A stretch of 11,568 bases of DNA, from NCBI GenBank assembly GCA_018067265.1, contig JAGPUY010000443.1, positions 1-11,568 on the forward strand, in the 5' to 3' direction. The position numbers were made by a program, and so were the translations under genes. Position 1 is the first letter of the stretch; every line of letters starts with the position of its first letter. The DNA is from Oceanihabitans sp. Lineage in GTDB: Bacteria > Bacteroidota > Bacteroidia > Flavobacteriales > Flavobacteriaceae. The notes below the pieces were generated by a model, which was given only the letters and a program-made list of their open reading frames with translations, had not been told where the DNA came from and ran no database searches. Shown here piece after piece: positions 7,341 through 11,568 of this stretch.

Positions 7341-7997
7341 TTAAAATAGTCTATATCCAATACCAACACCAGCGATAAAAGGATTAATATCTACATCTGC
7401 ACCAACTGTAGCTCCTAATGCTGTAGTAGCATCTACCGTTACATCTGTGTTTAATAATAGATATTTAGCATCTAAATTAATAAACCATTTGTCGGTAATA
7501 TCAAAATCAAATCCTAATTGAAACGCAAAACCAAAAGCGTTATCATACTCCACTTTGTCTGCTACAGGACCAGAATTTTCATCGTAAAATAAAGTGTAGT
7601 TCACTCCTGCACCTATATAAGGATGTACCATTTCACTATTAAAGTGATATTGAACCGTTAAAGTTGGAGGCAATAATCGAACATCGCCTAACGGAATATC
7701 TCCAGCAGCTGTAGCTATTGCTTTCACATCATGTTGGGTTGTTGCTAAAATTAATTCTGCTGCTATGTTTTTTGTAAAGAAATACGTTAAATCTAATTCT
7801 GGAACGTAATCGTTTGTAATAGCTACATCGCCGCCAATGGCTTCTATATTCGCAGATTCATTTGGAACAACCGCTAAAGCTCTCACTCGAAGTTGAAATT
7901 TTGTGAAACCTGTATCTTCTATAGAAGTATTCTCTTGTGCGTTAGCGGAAATAAAAGCGAAACTTGCAATTAAGGCTGTTATAAATAATTTTCTCAT
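7341..7997 (-). CDS. OmpW-family outer membrane beta-barrel protein
   Basis: A small (218 aa) outer membrane protein. Residues 1-20 form a Sec signal peptide ending in SANA before a mature N-terminal Gln. The mature part matches the OmpW pattern: FQLRVRALAVVPNESA (35-49), VPELDLTYFFTKNIAAELILATTQHDV (65-91), LLPPTLTVQYHF (108-119), HPYIGAGVNYTLFY (125-138), GFAFQLGFDFDITDKWFINLDAKYL (156-180), and a terminal GVGIGYRLF ending in the aromatic residue required by the BAM barrel assembly machinery. OmpW forms an eight-stranded barrel thought to pass small hydrophobic compounds; the substrate in flavobacteria is unknown. The gene stands alone, with its own promoter region upstream and a terminator downstream. 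Its control region is rich in dyads (see 8001-8093). Confidence 0.92.
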   Translation of the reverse strand: MRKLFITALIASFAFISANAQENTSIEDTGFTKFQLRVRALAVVPNESANIEAIGGDVAITNDYVPELDLTYFFTKNIAAELILATTQHDVKAIATAAGDIPLGDVRLLPPTLTVQYHFNSEMVHPYIGAGVNYTLFYDENSGPVADKVEYDNAFGFAFQLGFDFDITDKWFINLDAKYLLLNTDVTVDATTALGATVGADVDINPFIAGVGIGYRLF

Positions 7998-8006
7998 AAT
8001 AATTGG

Positions 8007-8028
8007 GTTTAAATTTTAAACAAAACTA
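8007..8028 (-). promoter_or_regulatory. -7 box of the OmpW-like gene with a palindrome over the start site
   Basis: On the minus strand TAGTTTTG (8028-8021) matches TAnnTTTG exactly. The nearest upstream TTG lies 26 bases away (8057-8055), longer than the usual 17-23, so the -33 box is poor and an activator may be needed. The palindrome GTTTAAA-T-TTTAAAC (8007-8021) begins at the last base of the -7 box and covers the expected transcription start near 8014. Confidence 0.5.
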
Positions 8029-8050
8029 GTCACGAAAAACGCCTTAAAAG

Positions 8051-8064
8051 ATGACAAAAGTCAT
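8051..8064. promoter_or_regulatory. CRP/FNR-type dyad upstream of the OmpW-like gene
   Basis: ATGAC-AAAA-GTCAT is a perfect dyad containing TGA-N6-TCA, the core shared by CRP (TGTGA-N6-TCACA) and FNR (TTGAT-N4-ATCAA) sites. It is centred about 43 bases upstream of the predicted OmpW start site (near 8014), the usual class II activator position, and overlaps the poor -33 region. Regulator identity is not shown by the sequence. Confidence 0.4.
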
Positions 8065-8169
8065 AGTTTGAAACTAAATTTTTTAACCCAATTTTTTATA
8101 TAATAATCCGTAAAAACAGGCCTCGTTTCAAAAAAAATAAAGTAATTTTAATGACTATTCCAAGCTAAA

Positions 8170-8838
8170 ATGAAATTAAACAAATACATAGATCACACGC
8201 TTTTAAAAGCAACAGCAACTAAAGAAGACATTATACAAATTTGCAAAGAAGCTATAGCACATAATTTCTTTTCGGTATGCGTAAACTCTTGCTACGTAAC
8301 CTTAGTTAAGGAACAATTAAAAAATTCGAAGGTAAAGGTTTGCAGTGTTATAGGCTTCCCTTTAGGAGCCATGAGCACTAAAGCAAAAGTAGAAGAAACC
8401 AAACAAGCTTTAAAAGATGGAGCAGATGAAATTGATATGGTTTTAAATATCGGGTTTTTAAAAAGTAACGATTTTGATGCGGTTTCTAAAGATATAAAAG
8501 CTGTAAAAAAAGTAATGCCCGAGTATACTTTAAAAGTAATACTAGAAACTTGTTATTTGGAAGAATCTGAAATCCTAAAAGCAAGTGCATTAGCGATTCA
8601 TGCCGGAGCCGATTTTATAAAAACCTCTACCGGATTCGGAACTGGCGGAGCAACGATTAACGATGTGAAACTAATGCAGTCTGTTATTGCAAATGGCAAC
8701 ACTAAAATTAAAGCTTCTGGAGGCATTAGAGATACTAAAACAGCGTTAGCATATATTCAACTTGGTGTGGACAGAATAGGCACGTCTAACGGAATTGCTA
8801 TTGTTACTGGAACCACTTCCGAAGAAAACAATTATTAA
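8170..8838 (+). CDS. deoC: Deoxyribose-phosphate aldolase
   Basis: This class I aldolase cleaves 2-deoxy-D-ribose 5-phosphate into acetaldehyde and glyceraldehyde 3-phosphate, the last step of deoxynucleoside breakdown in the cytoplasm. The 222-aa TIM barrel is of usual short-class length. Landmarks are IDHTLLKATAT (7-17), KVCSVIGFPLGAMSTKAKVEET (56-77), GADEIDMVLNIG (84-95, with the active-site Asp89), DFIKTSTGFGTGGAT (148-162, Schiff-base Lys151) and IKASGGIRD (180-188, the second catalytic lysine Lys181). All key residues are present. The ATG follows an A-rich leader without Shine-Dalgarno. A five-codon open frame (8151-8168) ends one base before it. deoD follows in the same direction after 63 bases, which suggests an operon for deoxynucleoside use. 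Confidence 0.97.
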   Translation: MKLNKYIDHTLLKATATKEDIIQICKEAIAHNFFSVCVNSCYVTLVKEQLKNSKVKVCSVIGFPLGAMSTKAKVEETKQALKDGADEIDMVLNIGFLKSNDFDAVSKDIKAVKKVMPEYTLKVILETCYLEESEILKASALAIHAGADFIKTSTGFGTGGATINDVKLMQSVIANGNTKIKASGGIRDTKTALAYIQLGVDRIGTSNGIAIVTGTTSEENNY

Positions 8839-8901
8839 TAACAAGAGGAAGCACTTTTAACAGAAAGTACGTTATACTCTTTTAACTTTTTAACTAAAAA
8901 A

Positions 8902-9600
8902 ATGAGCATACATATTGGAGCCAACAAAGGCGATATTGCAGAAACTATTTTATTACCAGGAGATCCTTTACGCGCAAAATGGATTGCGGAAACCTTTTTT
9001 GAAAATCCTGTTTGCTTTAACGAAGTAAGAGGCATGCTCGGCTATACTGGAACCTACGAAGGAAAACGTGTTTCGGTAATGGGAACAGGAATGGGCGTGC
9101 CTAGTATTTCTATTTATGCACACGAACTAATTACGCAATTTGGCGTTAAAAACCTGATTCGTGTTGGTAGTTCTGGTTCGTATCAAGAGCATATTAAAAT
9201 AAGAGATGTGGTTTTAGCAATGGCAGCTTCTTCTAATTCTGGTGTAAACGAGTTACGTTTTGGTGGTGCAGACTACGCTCCTACCGCAAGTTTTGAATTA
9301 TTTCAAAAAGCTGTCGATGCCGCAAAGACAAAAAAAGTAGCCATTAAAGCTGGTAACGTTTTTACAAGTGATGAATTTTATGCCGACGATTTTGAGTCCT
9401 ACAAAAAGTGGAGCAAATTTGGTGTGCTTTGTGTAGAAATGGAAACGGCAGGTTTATATACGGTTGCGGCAAAACACAATGTAAATGCACTTACTATTCT
9501 TACTATTTCAGATTCTTTAGTAACTGGTGAAACCACCACGAGTAAAGAAAGAGAAACTACTTTTAAAGATATGATAGCAATTGCTTTAGAACTAGCCTAA
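8902..9600 (+). CDS. deoD: DeoD-type purine-nucleoside phosphorylase
   Basis: This enzyme phosphorolyses purine (deoxy)nucleosides to the free base and (deoxy)ribose 1-phosphate; members of this family are trimers of dimers in the cytoplasm. The 232-aa protein keeps the E. coli DeoD numbering of active-site residues: His4, the phosphate ligands Arg24 (in GDPLRAK), Arg43 and Arg87, Ser90, the ribose-binding VEMET segment with Glu179-Met180-Glu181, and SDS with Asp204, the base-protonating acid. GTGMGVPS (61-68) is the glycine-rich nucleoside loop. It lies 63 bases after deoC with no terminator between, so co-transcription is likely. A phosphopentomutase to link the two reactions (deoxyribose 1-P to 5-P) is not in the window. 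It converges on the downstream lipoprotein gene with four bases between the stops. Confidence 0.97.
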   Translation: MSIHIGANKGDIAETILLPGDPLRAKWIAETFFENPVCFNEVRGMLGYTGTYEGKRVSVMGTGMGVPSISIYAHELITQFGVKNLIRVGSSGSYQEHIKIRDVVLAMAASSNSGVNELRFGGADYAPTASFELFQKAVDAAKTKKVAIKAGNVFTSDEFYADDFESYKKWSKFGVLCVEMETAGLYTVAAKHNVNALTILTISDSLVTGETTTSKERETTFKDMIAIALELA

Positions 9601-9604
9601 ACAT

Positions 9605-10342
9605 TTATTTTACGGTAATATTTTTAAGCTCTATTTTGGAAAGCAGCTTTAAATTATTAGCTTCAAAAGCCTTGTCTGTATCTAAAAGATTAAGGCTTTC
9701 TTCTTTTGGTTTAAAATTGTTATAATCTACAAAACGCAATCCGTTTATTGTTCGCACATTGTACGCTTCGCGGAAACGAATGCCAACACCTGAAGCTTCT
9801 TGATAGGAATAGGCTAAATAATCTACGGTATATGTTTCGGTATTAATCCAATATAAAAACACATCTTCAAAATCTTCTCCGCCACCTTCTTGCTGAAAAG
9901 TCACTTTAATTTTATGGTAGTTTTTTCCTTTAACAGAAACGCCTCCTATATCCTCTTTAATTACTGCGTTATCCTTTAATCCGTAAGGCAATAACGCAAA
10001 ATAATGCACCGAATTTACAGATGCTGCATATTTTACAGACATCGTATCTGCAACCACAATCTCTTCCGTATTGATAAATCTTTTAAACCCTTTATTATTT
10101 AATACATCACGAATGACCTGCGTAGCGTCTTTAAATTCGCGTTCGTATTGGTACATATCGTTTTTACGAATGGCTTTATACTGCTTATCTCTAAAATCAA
10201 AGACTATTTCTGCATCTACATATTTTTCGCCTCCAGCGACTTCAATTGCTTTATCAATAATGGTATTTGCTGTTTCTACTTTTTCGGTTTTACAAGCTAT
10301 AAATAGGACACAAACTACAATTAGGTATTTTAAATTTTGCAT
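9605..10342 (-). CDS. Putative lipoprotein, DUF6503-like
   Basis: A 245-aa exported lipoprotein of unknown function. The N-terminus is a short signal with a lipobox-like VLFIAC, making Cys17 the likely lipidated residue; Lys-Thr-Glu follows. Mature sequence: TIIDKAIEVAGGEKYVDAEIVFDFRDKQY (about 27-55), a start typical of a Bacteroidota lipoprotein family that I recall as DUF6503, followed by alternating beta-strand segments ending in LLSKIELKNITVK. The overall pattern resembles a LolA/LolB-like or lipocalin-like half barrel that could hold a hydrophobic ligand, but that is inference from strand spacing only. It diverges from smpB with a mirrored promoter, so the two may be expressed together. 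Its stop lies four bases from that of deoD. Confidence 0.8.
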   Translation of the reverse strand: MQNLKYLIVVCVLFIACKTEKVETANTIIDKAIEVAGGEKYVDAEIVFDFRDKQYKAIRKNDMYQYEREFKDATQVIRDVLNNKGFKRFINTEEIVVADTMSVKYAASVNSVHYFALLPYGLKDNAVIKEDIGGVSVKGKNYHKIKVTFQQEGGGEDFEDVFLYWINTETYTVDYLAYSYQEASGVGIRFREAYNVRTINGLRFVDYNNFKPKEESLNLLDTDKAFEANNLKLLSKIELKNITVK

Positions 10343-10368
10343 GAAGTATACGTTTCTTTAGATTGTCG

Positions 10369-10376
10369 CAAAATTA
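10369..10376 (-). promoter_or_regulatory. -7 box for the lipoprotein gene
   Basis: TAATTTTG on the minus strand is an exact TAnnTTTG match, predicting a start near 10362 and a leader of about 20 bases. No TTG is seen at the expected -33 distance. It is the mirror image of the smpB -7 box at 10414-10421. Confidence 0.5.
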
Positions 10377-10413
10377 ATCAATTAATAACATTTTAGTACT
10401 TAATTAAATTATG

Positions 10414-10421
10414 TAATTTTG
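10414..10421 (+). promoter_or_regulatory. -7 box for smpB, almost touching the start codon
   Basis: TAATTTTG exactly matches TAnnTTTG and ends six bases before the ATG at 10428. A start site 4-8 bases downstream would give a leaderless or nearly leaderless mRNA. TTT (10392-10394) sits 19 bases upstream in place of the usual TTG. This placement also argues against the in-frame TTG at 10419 as a start codon. Confidence 0.55.
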
Positions 10422-10427
10422 GCGAAC

Positions 10428-10889
10428 ATGCAAAACACTGTAAACATAAAAAACAAAAAGGCAAGATTCGAATACGAGATACTCGATAAGTATACTGCTG
10501 GAATTGTTTTAACGGGTACCGAAATAAAATCGATTAGAGATAGCAAAGCTTCTATTACCGAAAGTTTTTGCGAATTTAATGAGAAAGGAGAACTATTTGT
10601 TATCAACATGACCATTCAAGAATATGTTTATGGTAATTACTATAATCATGCGCCAAAAGCCGAACGTAAGCTTTTATTAAATAAACGCGAACTTAAAAAA
10701 CTTGAAAAAGACGTGAACACAAAAGGTTTAACGATTGTTCCGTTACGTTTATTTTTAAATGATAGAGGTTTAGCCAAGCTAGTTGTTGCTTTAGCAAAAG
10801 GTAAAAAACTGTATGATAAGCGAGAAACGATGAAAGACAATGATAATAAACGGGACTTAGCCCGAATTAAGAAAAGTTTTAATAATTAG
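10428..10889 (+). CDS. smpB: SsrA-binding protein SmpB
   Basis: This small RNA-binding protein carries tmRNA to stalled ribosomes so that trans-translation can free them and tag the unfinished protein. The 153-aa length fits. The OB-fold core is seen as NKKARFEYEILDKYTAGIVLTGTEIKSIR (9-37), ITESFCEFNEKGELFVINMTIQEY (43-66), NHAPKAERKLLLNKRELKKL (73-92) and GLTIVPLRLFLNDRGLAKLVVALAKGKKLYDKRE (100-133); the basic tail TMKDNDNKRDLARIKKS (134-150) enters the empty mRNA channel. I chose the ATG at 10428: a longer frame from a TTG at 10419 is open, but that TTG is part of the promoter. The last six codons and the stop are built into a perfect hairpin (10869-10917). Divergent from the lipoprotein gene, convergent with pcm. 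Confidence 0.97.
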   Translation: MQNTVNIKNKKARFEYEILDKYTAGIVLTGTEIKSIRDSKASITESFCEFNEKGELFVINMTIQEYVYGNYYNHAPKAERKLLLNKRELKKLEKDVNTKGLTIVPLRLFLNDRGLAKLVVALAKGKKLYDKRETMKDNDNKRDLARIKKSFNN

Positions 10890-10917
10890 AAAGTAGTTTA
10901 TTATTAAAACTTTTCTT
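10869..10917. terminator. 18-bp perfect inverted repeat over the end of smpB
   Basis: AAGAAAAGTTTTAATAAT (10869-10886) is the exact reverse complement of 10900-10917, with a 13-base loop. The first arm is the last six smpB codons (KKSFNN), and the TAG stop is the first three bases of the loop. The stem is AT-rich with no strong U-tract, so it could act as a terminator in either direction or as a 3'-end protective stem. Confidence 0.6.
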
Positions 10918-11023
10918 CTTCCGAAGCTATAGCAATTTCATTCTAAAGGATTTATATCTTCTGGAATCGCTATTTTTTCAATTTCTGAAATAGAAAGGAT
11001 CTTTATTTTACGGTATCTGAAGA
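10918..11023. other. Gap between smpB and pcm with no supported gene
   Basis: On the minus strand one frame stays open for 30 codons (11030-10938), reading a plausible but short KIKILSISEIEKIAIPED-type peptide. It has no ATG and starts inside the last codons of pcm in another frame. It could be a decayed gene end or chance. No terminator for pcm other than the smpB hairpin is visible. Confidence 0.3.
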
Positions 11024-11568
11024 CTAGTTCTTATCTTCTAATAAAGGCACAAAACGAAACTCACCAAATTCGTGTTTTTCAAATTCCTTTTCTCCTTTTC
11101 TAATAAATAAAGTCATGGTTTGTACATCATCTCCAACAGGAATTACCAATCGTCCGCCAATTGCTAACTGACTTAACAATGGTTTCGGTACAAATGGCGC
11201 ACCTGCAGTTACAATAATGCTTGCAAAAGGCGCTTCTTCTTTTAAACCTTTATAGCCATCACCAAAAATGACTTTTTTAGGACGGTAGCCTAACTTTGGT
11301 AAAAACTTACTCGTCTTTTTAAAAAGTTCTTGTTGTCTTTCAATACTATATACTTTTGCGCCTAACTCACACAAAACAGCAGTTTGATAACCACTTCCTG
11401 TTCCTATTTCTAAAACTTTATCTGTAGGTTTTATTTGTAATAATTCCGATTGAAAAGCAACAGTATATGGTTGCGATATCGTTTGATCTGCAGCAATAGG
11501 AAACGCTTTATCTTGGTATGCATGGTCCAAAAAACTCGAATCCATAAACAAATGTCTTGGTATTTTTC
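11024..11568 (-). CDS. pcm: Protein-L-isoaspartate O-methyltransferase (5' end outside window)
   Basis: This SAM-dependent cytoplasmic repair enzyme methylates isoaspartyl residues in aged proteins so that they can return to normal aspartate. The frame is open to the window edge, and the visible N-terminal part reads KIPRHLFMDSSFLDHAYQDK, which corresponds to the family's VPRHxFVPxxxxxxAYxD segment, so only some 20-35 residues should be missing; the ATG at 11545 is internal. The substrate-loop motif follows (DQTISQPYTVAFQSELL), then the SAM-binding motif I VLEIGTGSGYQTAVL, the acidic ribose-binding strand YSIER, GDGYKGLKEEAPF and IIVTAGAPFVPKPLLSQLAIGGRLVIPVG. The C-terminus is complete. It converges on smpB across a 134-base gap. 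The conserved motifs are intact. Confidence 0.96.
   Translation of the reverse strand, partial: KIPRHLFMDSSFLDHAYQDKAFPIAADQTISQPYTVAFQSELLQIKPTDKVLEIGTGSGYQTAVLCELGAKVYSIERQQELFKKTSKFLPKLGYRPKKVIFGDGYKGLKEEAPFASIIVTAGAPFVPKPLLSQLAIGGRLVIPVGDDVQTMTLFIRKGEKEFEKHEFGEFRFVPLLEDKN

Larger units (their letters stand above)
8001..8093. repeat. Long-spaced inverted repeat flanking the OmpW promoter
   Basis: AATTGGGTTTAAA (8001-8013) pairs with TTTTAACCCAATT (8081-8093) at 12 of 13 positions, including 9 perfect outer pairs. The arms bracket the -7 box and the CRP/FNR-type dyad at 80-base spacing. AT-rich sequence makes some matching likely, but the central GGG/CCC reduces that. Confidence 0.35.

Noticed and set aside
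8855..8894. Three copies of TTTTAAC between deoC and deoD as operator repeats
   Set aside because: Short, AT-only and irregularly spaced; expected by chance in this base composition.
10071..10361. 96-codon plus-strand open frame opposite the lipoprotein gene
   Set aside because: Shadow of the lipoprotein frame that crosses its start and promoter; the composition is that of reversed coding sequence.
10419..10427. In-frame TTG start giving smpB three extra residues
   Set aside because: The TTG is the end of the TAATTTTG promoter box and would lie upstream of the expected transcription start; the ATG at 10428 also fits the family length.

Overview
The window looks like chromosomal core DNA from a marine-type member of the Flavobacteriaceae (Bacteroidota). 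The DNA is AT-rich. Start codons sit behind A-rich leaders without Shine-Dalgarno sequences. Several promoters fit the Bacteroidota consensus TAnnTTTG. The gene content is also typical of the group: a type IX secretion (T9SS) sorting domain, a YtxJ-type bacilliredoxin, an SPI/SPII-exported OmpW-like porin, a DUF6503-like lipoprotein, and Mqo instead of an NAD malate dehydrogenase. I see no mobile element, CRISPR array, rRNA, tRNA or prophage. No gene-free stretch exceeds about 245 bases.

Layout, left to right. (1) The 3' part of a gene ending in a TonB-receptor plug-like domain (+, cut by the window edge) meets ytxJ (-) with no base between the two stop codons, inside a 9-bp inverted repeat. 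(2) ytxJ has a good flavobacterial promoter and a palindrome in its leader. Divergent from it is clpB (+), followed by several hairpins, the last being a strong bidirectional terminator. (3) A secreted T9SS substrate (-) carries two phage-tail-fibre-like repeats, a coiled coil and a C-terminal sorting domain. (4) mqo (-) and an OmpW-family outer membrane protein (-) are separated by an intrinsic terminator. The OmpW promoter region is unusually dense in dyads, one of which matches the CRP/FNR core. (5) deoC and deoD (+) form a deoxynucleoside salvage pair. (6) A putative DUF6503 lipoprotein (-) and smpB (+) are divergent and have mirror-image -7 boxes; smpB is probably transcribed leaderless or nearly so. 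(7) smpB ends inside an 18-bp perfect hairpin, and pcm (-, 5' end cut by the window edge) converges on it.

Functionally the window mixes protein quality control (ClpB disaggregase, SmpB trans-translation, Pcm isoaspartate repair, YtxJ thiol redox repair), central and salvage metabolism (Mqo, DeoC, DeoD) and cell-envelope proteins (plug protein, T9SS surface protein, OmpW, lipoprotein). These are mostly single-gene transcription units, not one pathway. I found no convincing undescribed system. The points most worth checking are the hairpins that overlap stop codons, the mirrored lipoprotein/smpB promoters, the OmpW control region and the modular T9SS surface protein.
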